Below, one piece after another: positions 18,287 to 27,519 of a stretch of DNA of 64,000 nucleotides (its first letter is position 1; the number at the start of each line of letters is the position of its first letter). The position numbers and the translations under genes were made by a program. Below the pieces are notes generated by a model. The model saw nothing but the letters and a program-made list of their open reading frames with translations. It was not told where the DNA came from and ran no database searches. Source of the stretch: Paenibacillus hunanensis (GTDB lineage: Bacteria; Bacillota; Bacilli; Paenibacillales; Paenibacillaceae); NCBI RefSeq assembly GCF_014645615.1, contig NZ_BMMB01000004.1, positions 434,001-498,000 on the forward strand. The letters are read 5' to 3'.

Positions 18287-19164
18287 GAACCAGCGGCTGC
18301 CTTGTTAAAGCCATACTTGGCGAACACATCAAGTGCTTCCTGTGTTTGCAAATACGCGTAGAATAAGGCAGCATCCTCGCGATGCGTAGTGGATGATAGC
18401 ACGCCGATTGGGTAAACGATAGGATCGTGACTGTCTTCACTTGCCGTAAAGGCGATTTTCACACCTTGCGATTCCAAAGCATCCGTTTTATATACAAAGC
18501 CGGCATCTGCATTCCCGGTTTCTACATAGGACAGCACCTGCTTTACGTCCTTCGTCTGTACAAGCTTGGGTTGGAGAGTATCCCATTCACCGGATTTTTC
18601 CAGTACTTGCTTGGCATACATACCGACAGGCACAGATTCCGGTGTACCGATCGCGAGACGCTTGATGCTGTCTCCTTTTAGATCGGCGATTGAGGTTATA
18701 GAGGTAGTGCTGTCTTTAGGTACAACCAGCACGAGTTCATTGGTCAGCAGATTGACCGTACGATCCGCAGAGATTAGTTTTTCATCGACAAGTGCTTTCA
18801 TTTGCTTACTGCCAGCGGATAAGAACAGATCAGCGGGAGCGCCCTGTTCGATTTGCTTTTGCAGGGTGCCGGAAGCGCCGAAGTTAAAGGTTAATATTAC
18901 ATTCGGATATTTTTTCGCATACAGCGCCTGAATTTCTTTTAGGCTATCTGTCAGGCTGGCAGCAGCAGAGATAGTCAGCTCGACGGGCTGATTGTTACCG
19001 CTCGGATTGCCTGTGGAGCTGGATGCACCGGATGAACCTGGATTCCCAGCAGAGCAAGCGCTGAGTAATACAGTCAGCATCAGTAGGATCAACATAGGCA
19101 TAACCGGGCGAGTGAAGCGGGATACGATTCCTCCTGTACGAGAGGAAGATGAAGAGTAATTCAT
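18283..19164 (-). CDS. modA: Molybdate-binding lipoprotein
   Basis: This is a 293-residue solute-binding protein. The start is ATG 19164, with AGGGGG six bases upstream; a TTG at 19182 is possible but has no site. The signal peptide ends in the lipobox LLSAC, followed by a Gly/Ser/Asn linker. The mature domain has ISAAASLTDSLKEIQALYAK, FNFGASGTLQKQIEQGAPAD, LSAGSKQM and a C-terminal PIGVLSSTTHREDA segment, the usual ModA blocks contacting molybdate or tungstate. Coupled to modB downstream. Expression is probably controlled by the divergent HTH-PBP regulator through the palindrome at 19243. Confidence 0.94.
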   Translation of the reverse strand: MNYSSSSSRTGGIVSRFTRPVMPMLILLMLTVLLSACSAGNPGSSGASSSTGNPSGNNQPVELTISAAASLTDSLKEIQALYAKKYPNVILTFNFGASGTLQKQIEQGAPADLFLSAGSKQMKALVDEKLISADRTVNLLTNELVLVVPKDSTTSITSIADLKGDSIKRLAIGTPESVPVGMYAKQVLEKSGEWDTLQPKLVQTKDVKQVLSYVETGNADAGFVYKTDALESQGVKIAFTASEDSHDPIVYPIGVLSSTTHREDAALFYAYLQTQEALDVFAKYGFNKAAAGS

Positions 19165-19242
19165 GATAAGCCCCCTAAACAATATAATCGATATTTATGT
19201 AGTTCAATATAACCAAACGCTGTACTAAATCATACAGGATAA

Positions 19243-19271
19243 CACTAATTATATCTAGTTATAATTAAGTG
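19243..19271. promoter_or_regulatory. Palindromic operator between modA and its divergent regulator
   Basis: CACTAATTATA (19243-19253) and TATAATTAAGTG (19260-19271) are inverted repeats with one bulged A. It sits in the 305-bp region between the divergent modA and HTH-PBP genes. ModE sites in proteobacteria are also A+T-rich palindromes with TATA-type half sites, so this is the best candidate operator. The binding protein is inferred. Confidence 0.6.
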
Positions 19272-19469
19272 GTTTAAATATTTAGTTTTACGAATTGAAT
19301 TAAAGACAGGTGACGGTTAAGATAAATATACGCTGAGTAAGCTATGTTTATTTACTCGGTTCAATACAACTTCACTATAGCTTTAATGTAGCTTCAATCA
19401 TGATATCCATCTATTCAAAAATATATATAATCGCCAAATGGCATAGATTACAGAGGAAAGGGGTCATTT

Positions 19470-20600
19470 ATGAGCGAACAAATATCCTATACGACCGAAG
19501 AGATCGCACGGCTATTAAAGGTATCCAAGCTGACCGTGTATGATCTGATCAAAAAAGGAGAGCTGCCTGCCTATCGCGTGGGCAAGCAGATGCGGATCGA
19601 TCACGATGATCTGGAGATGTACAAGCAGCGGGCAAAGGATGGTATGCTGCGTGAGCAAGCAGGACAGCTTCAGCTGCGTGAGCTACAAAATGATACACTG
19701 GCTCATCCACCAGACATTGGGATGGCGCCCGATGCTGCCGACCGTTTATATCCTGCGCAGCATCCACCTCAAGAGCCCACTGCGGCTTCACCTGCATTCG
19801 TGCATGCCGCTTATGCAAGACCGGAAGAGATTTTACGCAATATTGGTACAGTGCAGCCGGTAACCGAAGAGCCGCTTATGCCGCCATCCGGTATGCGTCC
19901 GCTCGTCATCACCGGTCAGGATACCAGTCTTGATTTGTTGGCGCGTTATATGGAAAAGGATGGTCGTTTTCGTGCATTGCGCTCCTTTGCTGGCAGTATG
20001 GATAGCCTTGTATCGATGTATATGGGGCATTCGGACATTGTGAGCACACATCTGTATGACGGAGAGACAGGCGAATATAATTTACCCTATGTGCGCAAGC
20101 TGCTCGTATCGCGTTCATTTACAGTGATTAATCTGGTATCAAGGCGAGCGGGATTGTATGTACAGCGCGGTAACCCGAAGCGTATTAATAGCTGGAAGCA
20201 GCTTGGACAGACAGGCATTCGTCTGGCGAATCGTGAGCGTGGAGCGGGTGCGCGTGTATTGCTGGATGAGCAGCTTCGTTTAAATGGGATTCGTCCATCT
20301 ACATTACGCGGTTATGATCGAGAGGAAACCTCGCATATCGCTGTCGCCGCACGTATTGCAGCAGGTGAAGCCGATGTGGGAGTCGGTAGTGAGAAGGCGG
20401 CTGCGATGGTAGGGATCGAATTTGTTCCACTTGCTGTTGAGCGCTATGATCTGGTGGTTTTGAATCGTCCAGAGCATGCAGAATGGATTGCGTTACTTAA
20501 ACGGACACTGCAATCCGATGAGTTTAAGCGTGAGCTGCAAGCGATTGGCGGCTATGATCTGTCGAGAACGGGAGAGATCATTTACGAAACGGATTATTAA
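19470..20600 (+). CDS. Helix-turn-helix regulator with PBP-like sensor domain (ModE-like role)
   Basis: Of its 376 residues, 1-55 are an excisionase/MerR-type helix-turn-helix (YTTEEIARLLKVSKLTVYDL, then GELPAYRVGKQMRI). Residues 60-140 are a Gln/Pro-rich linker, and 148-376 are a PBP superfamily domain (about PF12727) with GQDTSLDLLARYMEK, GSMDSLVSMYMG, RRAGLYVQRGNPKRI and NRERGAGARVLLDEQLR. In the PBP fold the oxyanion is bound at helix N-termini. The same architecture is encoded beside modAB in Bacillus (YvgK). AGAGGAAAGGGG precedes ATG 19470. Predicted to sense molybdate and control modAB. Confidence 0.88.
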   Translation: MSEQISYTTEEIARLLKVSKLTVYDLIKKGELPAYRVGKQMRIDHDDLEMYKQRAKDGMLREQAGQLQLRELQNDTLAHPPDIGMAPDAADRLYPAQHPPQEPTAASPAFVHAAYARPEEILRNIGTVQPVTEEPLMPPSGMRPLVITGQDTSLDLLARYMEKDGRFRALRSFAGSMDSLVSMYMGHSDIVSTHLYDGETGEYNLPYVRKLLVSRSFTVINLVSRRAGLYVQRGNPKRINSWKQLGQTGIRLANRERGAGARVLLDEQLRLNGIRPSTLRGYDREETSHIAVAARIAAGEADVGVGSEKAAAMVGIEFVPLAVERYDLVVLNRPEHAEWIALLKRTLQSDEFKRELQAIGGYDLSRTGEIIYETDY

Positions 20601-20660
20601 GGAAAGAAGCGATAAGGCTAAATAAAATAAGCAGAGCTTGAATCAAGTCATCAATGATTC

Positions 20661-20755
20661 CATAAAAAAGCCATTCCTGAAGCTGCCTGGCAGCATACTA
20701 CGATGTCTATAACATACATCGAGATGCAACGGACAGAAGGAATGGCTTTTTTATG
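20661..20755. terminator. Strong bidirectional terminator
   Basis: CATAAAAAAGCCATTCCT (20661-20678) and AGGAATGGCTTTTTTATG (20738-20755) are perfect 18-bp arms, with an inner GATGT/ACATC stem. It separates the convergent regulator gene and the small gene at 20801. Confidence 0.92.
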
Positions 20756-20800
20756 TTCATATTCGTATATCTGCAATATCTAAATCCTTGAATCCAACTA

Positions 20801-21172
20801 TCAGGCACGTGAATCGAATGGCTCGATCGTTACCGGGCTTTGTTCATTCATGGAGCCTTCATACGCTTTTTGCGCATAGGCGATGCGCTGATGCGTGAGT
20901 GGCGTCTGCTCATACTGGCTATGCAGTACTTTAAAGTCTGCCATATTTTCATAATTAACAGTAGAAATAGCCGCTGGCTTGCTAACTGTATGATGAGAAG
21001 GAACCTTCTCCATCATTTGTTCAAATTGAACATCGCTTTGTGTATTAGCAGCAGTGCGCTTTTGCTGAGCGTATTTCTCTTGTTGCTCCGCACGCTTTTC
21101 AAAAATTTGTCTCGTATAATAGGCGAGATCGGCTGTAATTTTGCGTACAGCTTCAATCGGATTGACTCTCAT
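20801..21172 (-). CDS. Small uncharacterised coiled-coil-like protein
   Basis: This 123-residue, charged and Gln-rich protein has no membrane segment. Its N-terminus MRVNPIEAVRKITADLAYYT is followed by a Lys/Glu/Gln-rich helix (residues 22-45). A C-terminal block has HSQYEQTPLTHQRIAYAQKA. I do not recognise the family. AAAGGAGTGA is placed eight to nine bases before ATG 21172 and a shared terminator follows, so it is probably a real single-gene unit. FlgM was considered because of length and charge, but its conserved C-terminal pattern is not evident. Confidence 0.65.
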   Translation of the reverse strand: MRVNPIEAVRKITADLAYYTRQIFEKRAEQQEKYAQQKRTAANTQSDVQFEQMMEKVPSHHTVSKPAAISTVNYENMADFKVLHSQYEQTPLTHQRIAYAQKAYEGSMNEQSPVTIEPFDSRA

Positions 21173-21636
21173 AATCTAATCACTCCTTTACCGCTCCTGC
21201 ATATCGGATTCAGGACGGTTCATTTCCGGTAGCCTTTACATGCCAGAGGACGTAAAGCGTACATATGCTTTATATCGGCACAAGCATCGTTTTGTATTAC
21301 CCGATCATCCCTATGCTCACGCTAAGCATTAATTTTCGGCAGAATGACTCCAGTTAAGCATAGCATAGTCCATTACTGAGAACCATCAAGCCGGGCTGGT
21401 TAGTAAAGTCTTTTTAACGATGATGAACAGAATAGAAGGTAGTCATGACAGCGAGGTAAGCTGTAAGACTGGATTATAGATTGACGTAGGTAGCGACAGT
21501 GGATATAATAACTATGTGTTATTAACAAAATGATAATATATAACTGAAGTCTAATTATTATAATAGTAAGATTCACTTTATATTCAGCAACAAGCAGGTG
21601 TCATTGCTGAAAGGAATATCGACAGGAGGTTTGTGT
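21173..21636. other. Intergenic region without recognised content
   Basis: This divergent gap lies between the small minus-strand gene and the Nudix gene. The right half (21480-21590) is A+T-rich and could carry the Nudix promoter, but no clear -35/-10 pair or hairpin was found. Confidence 0.5.
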
Positions 21637-22575
21637 ATGGGTGAAAAGGATCATGAGCAGTCTTCTTCATTTGCCGAATCAGGGGAGCGTCTGGATCAGC
21701 GAGGGTGGAATGAACAGCAGTATTTGGAGCAGTATGATGTTAGTGCATTTGAACGTCCTTCGGTTACTGCGGATATGTTGATTTTTACGATTTTGGATGA
21801 GCAGCAGGATAATTACCGCAAGCTGCCTGAAAAGTCGCTTCATCTGATGATGGTACAGCGCGGAGAGCATCCCTACCTGGGCTGGTGGGCATTGCCGGGT
21901 GGTTTTGTCGGCATGAAGGAAAGTCTGGATGAAGCGGCGGCACGTGAGCTACGTACGGAGACCGGGCTGGATGGCATTTATATGGAGCAGTTGTACACCT
22001 GGGGAGCGGTAGATCGTGATCCACGTACGCGAGTGATTAGTACGGCGTACATGGCACTTGCGGATTCGACCAGTCAGCAGATCCAGGCTGGTGACGATGC
22101 ACAGGATGCACGCTGGTTCAAGCTTGGTTATCGGGTGCTTCAGGAGAAAAAAGTTCATATGGAGGGCGGATGCAGGCTGGAGCGCGATGTGCAGGTTGAG
22201 TTAACACATCAGGATATTCGTCTGACAGGTACGGTTCGAGTGACACGCACATATCACGGTACACTAATCGGTGAACAATGGCAGGTTCTTAGCAGTGAAG
22301 GAATTGCATTTGATCATGTACAGATGATTGCGTATGGATTGGAGCGACTGCGCAGCAAGATCGAGTATACGGATATTGCGTTTAATCTGATGCCACCGCT
22401 GTTTACGTTATCTGCCTTACAGCAGGTGTATGAGATCGTGCTGGGCAAAGAATTACTAGCCCCAGCCTTCCGCCGTAAAATGGCACCGCGAGTCATCGCG
22501 ACGAATGAGTATACAAAGGATGCAGGTCATCGACCGTCTCAGCTTTATCGCTATCGTCCAGAATGGGAAGTATAG
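21637..22575 (+). CDS. Nudix hydrolase with C-terminal NrtR-type winged helix
   Basis: This 312-residue protein starts at ATG 21637 behind GACAGGAGG; a TTG at 21598 is rejected. Residues 50-190 are a Nudix domain with box GFVGMKESLDEAAARELRTE followed by TGL. One of the usual tandem Glu residues is Thr (R-T-E), so catalysis may be reduced. Residues ~225-312 are a winged helix with FNLMPPLFTLSALQQVYEIV and LAPAFRRKM, as in NrtR. NrtR proteins are ADP-ribose-sensing repressors of NAD biosynthesis; others keep ADP-ribose pyrophosphatase activity. Which applies here is open. No NAD gene is adjacent. Confidence 0.88.
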   Translation: MGEKDHEQSSSFAESGERLDQRGWNEQQYLEQYDVSAFERPSVTADMLIFTILDEQQDNYRKLPEKSLHLMMVQRGEHPYLGWWALPGGFVGMKESLDEAAARELRTETGLDGIYMEQLYTWGAVDRDPRTRVISTAYMALADSTSQQIQAGDDAQDARWFKLGYRVLQEKKVHMEGGCRLERDVQVELTHQDIRLTGTVRVTRTYHGTLIGEQWQVLSSEGIAFDHVQMIAYGLERLRSKIEYTDIAFNLMPPLFTLSALQQVYEIVLGKELLAPAFRRKMAPRVIATNEYTKDAGHRPSQLYRYRPEWEV

Positions 22576-22928
22576 AGGGGAAATATAGATTGGTAGTAAC
22601 AATAGAATGAGCCGCATAGCAACATCTCGGGATCATAGCAGTTAATAGCTGCTATAACTAGCACGACACATGAAAGAGTATAGCTATATCCAATAATGAA
22701 AATAAATCGTCATTCGCATACTAGCAAGTGAATGAAGAATGAATAGTAAGCATAAGCAGGATAATCATAAAATTAAAATTATTATGTGTTATAAAGACTC
22801 AATAAAGTATAAAGTCATCGAATGATCAATTAAATAAAGCAATAAAGCACATGCTTCAGTAATAAAATAGCAACCCTATCGTTCAAGATAAGCCGTCAAT
22901 ACGTGTCCCATATGAATGACGATGTAAC

Positions 22929-22971
22929 CAAGCTCGAAACAATAGCTTCATTATAATGAAGCAAGCTCGAA
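22929..22971. repeat. 18-bp palindrome flanked by 10-bp direct repeats
   Basis: The perfect palindrome GCTTCATTATAATGAAGC (22945-22962) lies between two copies of CAAGCTCGAA (22929-22938 and 22962-22971). It is in the 792-bp A+T-rich gap after the Nudix gene, which has no supported gene. Its role is unknown. Confidence 0.8.
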
Positions 22972-23074
22972 TGTAGATTGATGTAGTCTTACTAGCATAG
23001 TTTTTCTGATATAAAAAGCATGAAATAACAGCCTTCTATAGCCTAACTACAAGCAAGATCGATATCATCATTAA

Positions 23075-23110
23075 GTAGAAGTAGAAGTAGAAGTAGAAGT
23101 AGAAGTAGAA
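23075..23110. repeat. 6-bp tandem repeat GTAGAA x6
   Basis: Six exact hexamers lie immediately before the hairpin at 23127. Copy number at such a microsatellite may vary between strains. It is not within a gene. Confidence 0.9.
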
Positions 23111-23126
23111 GTAACTCGGGTTATAT

Positions 23127-23175
23127 CCTTCTGCTTGGTCGATGCCCTACAGCAACAGGCTAGGCAGAAGGTTTT
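23127..23175. terminator. Probable terminator hairpin
   Basis: CCTTCTGC (23127-23134) pairs with GCAGAAGG (23164-23171), followed by TTTTC. The loop is about 29 bases and the T tract is short, so it is weak. It is the only terminator candidate between the Nudix and PARG-like genes. Confidence 0.45.
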
Positions 23176-23367
23176 CATGAAGAATATATGCCGACCTTTT
23201 CTATTTTAGTGTATACGTCAAACTGACGGACCACTCTATTTGTAGGTTTTTCACATGCACAATAACACATACTAGAATGAACAATCTTACCTAATTGCAC
23301 TACGATGATTTGCAGTAATTTAAATCAAGTATGTCATAGCAAGCAGTATGAAAGGAGCATGAACATC

Positions 23368-24450
23368 ATGAACCATCCATCCAACACACACTTTCGTTCT
23401 AACCGACCAGCCCAGCAGGGACAACGTGAAATTCGCTCGCGTTGGGCACAGGAAACGCTGGATATTTTGGAAAAAGGATACTATCGCACCACATCAGGTG
23501 TAGATGTCCAGATTGGACATCAGGTGGAGCGTACCATCCGTGAAGCGGTATTATACCGTCCACAGGAACGCGCATCAGTACAGCAGCTGGCAGAAGAACG
23601 TATTCAACAGCTTATGCGCGCTGATGCAGATGCTATATCTATAGATACACATACCGATCATCTTATGAATGAAGCAACTGAGACGAAACCGACTCAAACA
23701 TTATCAGCCTCGAACGGGATAGCAGAAGCCCATCAACATCAATCACCTGCATCAATCGATCTACAGCAGGCAGCACCTTTTAGCTCTACTACCAAGCCGC
23801 GCAGTGCAACGATCGAATGCACAGCAGAAACGACATTACAGGCAGCCGAACGACTTGTGGTACAAGAGCAGCGGCAGCATGTGATGGCGCTGAATTTTGC
23901 CTCTGCTCGGAATCCAGGTGGCGGCTTCCTCGGTGGAAGTCAGGCGCAGGAGGAAAGTCTGGCTCGTTCCTCTTCGCTCTACCCATCTATTGTACAGATG
24001 GAAGAGATGTATCAGCATAATCGTCGCGAGAAAAGCTGTATGTATTCCCATTATATGATCTACTCGCCAGATGTAACGGTATTTCGTAATGATGACGGCT
24101 CATTGCGTGAACAGTCGTATGCTGTATCGATGCTGACTGCACCTGCTGTCAATGCAGGGATTGTGCGTGAACGCGAGCCGGAACGTGCCGACGAGATCGA
24201 ATTCGTCATGAAGCAACGGATCCGTTACTTGCTGTCCGTTGCCGCTGCTCATGGACAACAGACGCTGGTGCTCGGTGCATTTGGATGCGGCGTATTTCGC
24301 AATGATCCAGCACAGGTAGCCTCATGGTTCCACGATATTTTGCAGCTAGAGCATTATGCATGGCTGTTTGATCATATTGTGTTTGCCATCCTGGATCGTT
24401 CTAAGCAAGGCGATGTGATTCGCCCATTTCATAAGCTGGCTACTGTATAA
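23368..24450 (+). CDS. Microbial-type PARG-like protein (TIGR02452 family)
   Basis: This 360-residue macrodomain-fold protein has an N-terminal microbial PARG region (RSRWAQETLDILEKGYYRTT). The ADP-ribose-binding signature is ARNPGGGFLGGSQAQEES (residues 180-197), with the catalytic-type QEE. Later conserved blocks are YAVSMLTAPAVNAG and LVLGAFGCGVFRNDP. Such proteins remove or bind ADP-ribose units. Residues ~83-145 are a Thr/Ala/Gln/Ser-rich insertion that makes the protein longer than the usual ~270-300. AAAGGAG (23351-23357) is ten bases before ATG 23368. ATG 23359 is too close, and the 23305 start has no site. Confidence 0.88.
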   Translation: MNHPSNTHFRSNRPAQQGQREIRSRWAQETLDILEKGYYRTTSGVDVQIGHQVERTIREAVLYRPQERASVQQLAEERIQQLMRADADAISIDTHTDHLMNEATETKPTQTLSASNGIAEAHQHQSPASIDLQQAAPFSSTTKPRSATIECTAETTLQAAERLVVQEQRQHVMALNFASARNPGGGFLGGSQAQEESLARSSSLYPSIVQMEEMYQHNRREKSCMYSHYMIYSPDVTVFRNDDGSLREQSYAVSMLTAPAVNAGIVREREPERADEIEFVMKQRIRYLLSVAAAHGQQTLVLGAFGCGVFRNDPAQVASWFHDILQLEHYAWLFDHIVFAILDRSKQGDVIRPFHKLATV

Positions 24451-24503
24451 AATGAAGTAGTAGAAGTATAATCGTCTATTCCTATTGTAGTTTCCTATTT
24501 TGG

Positions 24504-24541
24504 TAGCGTCCTTCTGCATGAGAGAAGGGCGCTATTTGATG
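24504..24541 (+). terminator. Hairpin terminator downstream of the PARG-like gene
   Basis: TAGCGTCCTTCT pairs with AGAAGGGCGCTA (24504-24534, one G-T pair), followed by TTTGATGTTT. The T tract is interrupted. The rest of the 326-bp gap holds only an A+T-rich stretch before the AraC gene. Confidence 0.55.
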
Positions 24542-24776
24542 TTTCAGTCATGAAGCGACCTGCTACAAGAGCTATATATTTTACATATCGTAATATAGAA
24601 CTACAGGATCGTAATGAAGAGAGGCATCTCCACCACATTCATTGTAAAAAACGGAACTTGAAGAGATTCAAACTTTAATTATAATAGACGTAAACTATGT
24701 GATAAATATCATAACCTAAAATGAATTGAAATCTAATATTAAGCAACAAAATGGCTGTTAAAAGGAGGTTGTGTCA

Positions 24777-25604
24777 ATGATGTATACATCATCCGTTTCT
24801 CATTTGCAGATGATGCCTATCCAATTTGGCTTTCAGCTGGAAACCAAATTTTATGTGGAAGGTAAAGTGACATGGAAATCTAATCAGCCGGTGCTTTATT
24901 ATGAATTTTACAGCAGTGCACAGACAGATCATATTCATGTGGTGCCGGACGGATGTGTGGATGTATTATTTTCGTGCGATGGTTCCGGACAATGGGCAGA
25001 AATCTGCGGGAGTGTACTCATGCCGCGAATCCTTACTTTTCAAACCAGTATGCGTTATTTTGGAGTGCGATTTTTACCGGGGCATGGAATTGGCGCGATC
25101 CCACTCAAGGATTGGGTTGAACAGCGAGTAGGCTTGCGAGAAATACTACCTGCATCGAGTGAATGGATTGAGCTGATCAGTAGTGCGGCGCATTTCGAAG
25201 AGCGGGTGCATTTATTTGATAAGCTGCTATTGCCGCATTTGCTTGGTGAGCCATTGCCAGAGCTGGTCGATTATTGTCTGGAGCAGATTACGGGTAGCCG
25301 TGGCTGTATTGCGATTCATGATTTGTCTCAATATACAGGGTATTCGACTCGTTATGTGAGGAAAAAGTTTGAAGAGACGGTCGGCTTCTCACCCAAGCTA
25401 TTTGCGCAGATTGTACGCTTTCAGCATGCTCTGCATATGATTATGCGAGACGAGCTGGATTTGCTGGATATTGTGCATGAGCAGGGGTATTATGATCATT
25501 CGCATTTTGTGAATAATTTCAAAAAGTTCAGTCATCTGTCGCCGCAGCAATTACGCACTGAGCTGAGTCAATTGCGCCTTGCGAGAGGGATGGAGTTGTT
25601 TTAG
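24777..25604 (+). CDS. AraC-family transcriptional regulator
   Basis: This is a 275-residue regulator. AAAGGAGG (24761-24768) favours ATG 24777 over GTG 24771. Residues 30-120 are a beta-rich N-terminal domain of the DUF6597 type (YYEFYSSAQTDHIHVVPDGC, then VDVLFSCDG; later MRYFGVRFLPGHG). Residues 165-270 are the double HTH: IAIHDLSQYTGYSTRYVRKK, then FEETVGFSPKLFAQIVRFQH, and the second motif DIVHEQGYYDHSHFVNNFKK. No cognate gene is adjacent on the same strand. The amine oxidase/permease pair is the nearest metabolic unit, but control of it is only a guess. Confidence 0.9.
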   Translation: MMYTSSVSHLQMMPIQFGFQLETKFYVEGKVTWKSNQPVLYYEFYSSAQTDHIHVVPDGCVDVLFSCDGSGQWAEICGSVLMPRILTFQTSMRYFGVRFLPGHGIGAIPLKDWVEQRVGLREILPASSEWIELISSAAHFEERVHLFDKLLLPHLLGEPLPELVDYCLEQITGSRGCIAIHDLSQYTGYSTRYVRKKFEETVGFSPKLFAQIVRFQHALHMIMRDELDLLDIVHEQGYYDHSHFVNNFKKFSHLSPQQLRTELSQLRLARGMELF

Positions 25605-25696
25605 ACGACTTCATCTAATGAGGAAGTAACTGGAAGAGTAGATCAATAACATGGGCGACCAAGATAACCTTGATGACTAACGATAAGTATTACATT

Positions 25697-25742
25697 AAAA
25701 AAAAGCCCGGATGCTCACTTTTGCGCAGTGAGCATCCGGGCT
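25697..25742 (-). terminator. Strong terminator of the APC permease gene
   Basis: AGCCCGGATGCTCACT (25704-25719) and AGTGAGCATCCGGGCT (25727-25742) are perfect 16-bp arms. On the minus strand the stem is followed by eight T residues. It may also help stop the AraC transcript. Confidence 0.92.
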
Positions 25743-25759
25743 TCATTATGCATGGCTAT

Positions 25760-27250
25760 TCAGGTAATACGTTCTGCTTCTTCCATTGATTGCCCGGCAT
25801 TCGCATAGGTGGAGGGACGATACCATTTGAGCCAGATGCCGACTACAACACCGACAACAGCAACCAGCGCAAGAGTGAATTCCATTAATAGTGGAACCGA
25901 GGATTGACTCGTTCCGACCAATGCTGGAAAGTTAATAATTGTAATCACTGTCGCACCGAGCAAGCCGAGCGCAGATAAAGACGGCGCAATACGGCTATGC
26001 CACCATCTACGATCTGCATCTGTACGAAGGAAGAATATAATGATAGAGAAGCCAACGATCGTATACAGACAGAGTAAGCCGAGACTTGCCATCGCTGACA
26101 GATAAGCAAAGGTTTGCAGGAACGGATCCCAACCTGCTGCAATCGTTAAGCCGATGAACACTACAGATAACACACTCAGTAGAAGCCCAGCAACATAGGG
26201 AGAACGATGCGTAGCATGAAGCTTTGTCAGAGCGGCTGGTAATACCCCCGAGCGTCCCATCGAAAATAAATAACGAGCAATCACATTATGATAAGCGATC
26301 AGTCCAGCAAAGGCACTCGTCACAAATAAAGAGCGTAGTACCCAGACTGACCATACCCCCAGATGACTTGCGGCTAGATCGGTGAATAGACTGGTCGGAT
26401 CAAGACCTTCGGTCAAAATCGCGTTCACCTTTGTCATCACGCCTTGAGCGCCCCAGCCAACAATAACGCTATAGCTAATAAAGGCATATAGCACGCCGAG
26501 AATAGCAACAGCGGTGTAGGTAGCAACAGGGATCGTCCGATTCGGATTTTTCGCTTCTTCTCCGTAAATGACCGTCGCTTCAAAGCCGATAAATGCGCCC
26601 ATGCAATACATAATCGCAATGCCTGGTGAGCCACCAAAGATTGTGGCTGGCATGAATGGAGCTGCGGTAAAGCCTTCCGGTGTTCGAGTTAGCAGAGCAG
26701 CACCAGCGATAATTAATAAAATTACCACCTCCAGAATCATACATACCCCAAGTAACTTCGCCCCTACATCGACTCGACGATAGCCGAGGATGCCCACAAT
26801 CATACAGCACAGGATGGAATAGCTCCACCATGGTAAATGAATACCAAAGTCTGTAAACAAGGAGTTAAACGCATTTCCCACCAGTCCATATAGTGCCAGT
26901 AGTAAAGCCGAGTACGCAGTGATCGCCAGTAGGCTTGCGCTAATACCCGGAATCTTGCCTATCCCATTAGCCACATAAGCGTAAAAAGCACCTGTATTCC
27001 GTACAAAGCGACTCATCGATGTATACCCGACCGCAAATAACAACCACAAAATCAAAGCAAGCACATAAATACCAGGCGAGCCAAGCCCATTGCCTAATCC
27101 CATCGAAAAGGTCAATGTGCCCATTAACGCCATAAGTGGTGCAGCAGCTGAGATGACGAAAAAGACCAGTCCCGGCACACCCAGTGCATCGGGCATAAGT
27201 GAAGCCTGTTGCTGCTTAACTGGCGCTATATTCGGTTGTGCGTTGTCCAT
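25760..27250 (-). CDS. APC-superfamily amino acid/amine permease
   Basis: This is a 496-residue integral membrane protein with about 12-13 hydrophobic segments. The N-terminal segment has VPGLVFFVISAAAPLMALMG, with the Gly-rich unwound TM1 typical of APC transporters. Later come FIGFEATVIYGEEAKNPNRT (TM6, the consensus APC motif) and FAGLIAYHNVIARYLFSMGR. GGGGGAATTG precedes ATG 27250. It is divergent from the copper amine oxidase gene with 269 bp between the starts. The most economical inference is that it imports the amine, or exports a product, of that oxidase. The substrate is not readable from sequence. Confidence 0.9.
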   Translation of the reverse strand: MDNAQPNIAPVKQQQASLMPDALGVPGLVFFVISAAAPLMALMGTLTFSMGLGNGLGSPGIYVLALILWLLFAVGYTSMSRFVRNTGAFYAYVANGIGKIPGISASLLAITAYSALLLALYGLVGNAFNSLFTDFGIHLPWWSYSILCCMIVGILGYRRVDVGAKLLGVCMILEVVILLIIAGAALLTRTPEGFTAAPFMPATIFGGSPGIAIMYCMGAFIGFEATVIYGEEAKNPNRTIPVATYTAVAILGVLYAFISYSVIVGWGAQGVMTKVNAILTEGLDPTSLFTDLAASHLGVWSVWVLRSLFVTSAFAGLIAYHNVIARYLFSMGRSGVLPAALTKLHATHRSPYVAGLLLSVLSVVFIGLTIAAGWDPFLQTFAYLSAMASLGLLCLYTIVGFSIIIFFLRTDADRRWWHSRIAPSLSALGLLGATVITIINFPALVGTSQSSVPLLMEFTLALVAVVGVVVGIWLKWYRPSTYANAGQSMEEAERIT

Positions 27251-27519
27251 TTCAATTCCCCCTTTATTCGTACAGACATGCGTATGCTATATAGTAGAAC
27301 GTTCTGTCTCCATTGCTTGTCTTATCGTTATTATGTACAGTTTGTTACGAATTGCATTGTAAAAAGCGGATTATATGTCAACTAATATGACTTAATAAGT
27401 ATAAAAATTCTAAAAAAGCGAATGATCCTATTTTTACAATACAGTTTATTCGTTATTTCGTTATGATAGCAACACGAAAGGTTAACAAATATAACTTATG
27501 TCGAAAGGGGACATCAACA

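Noticed and set aside
23075..23110. Possible CRISPR-like array
   Set aside because: Six contiguous hexamers with no spacers and no cas genes; a simple tandem repeat.
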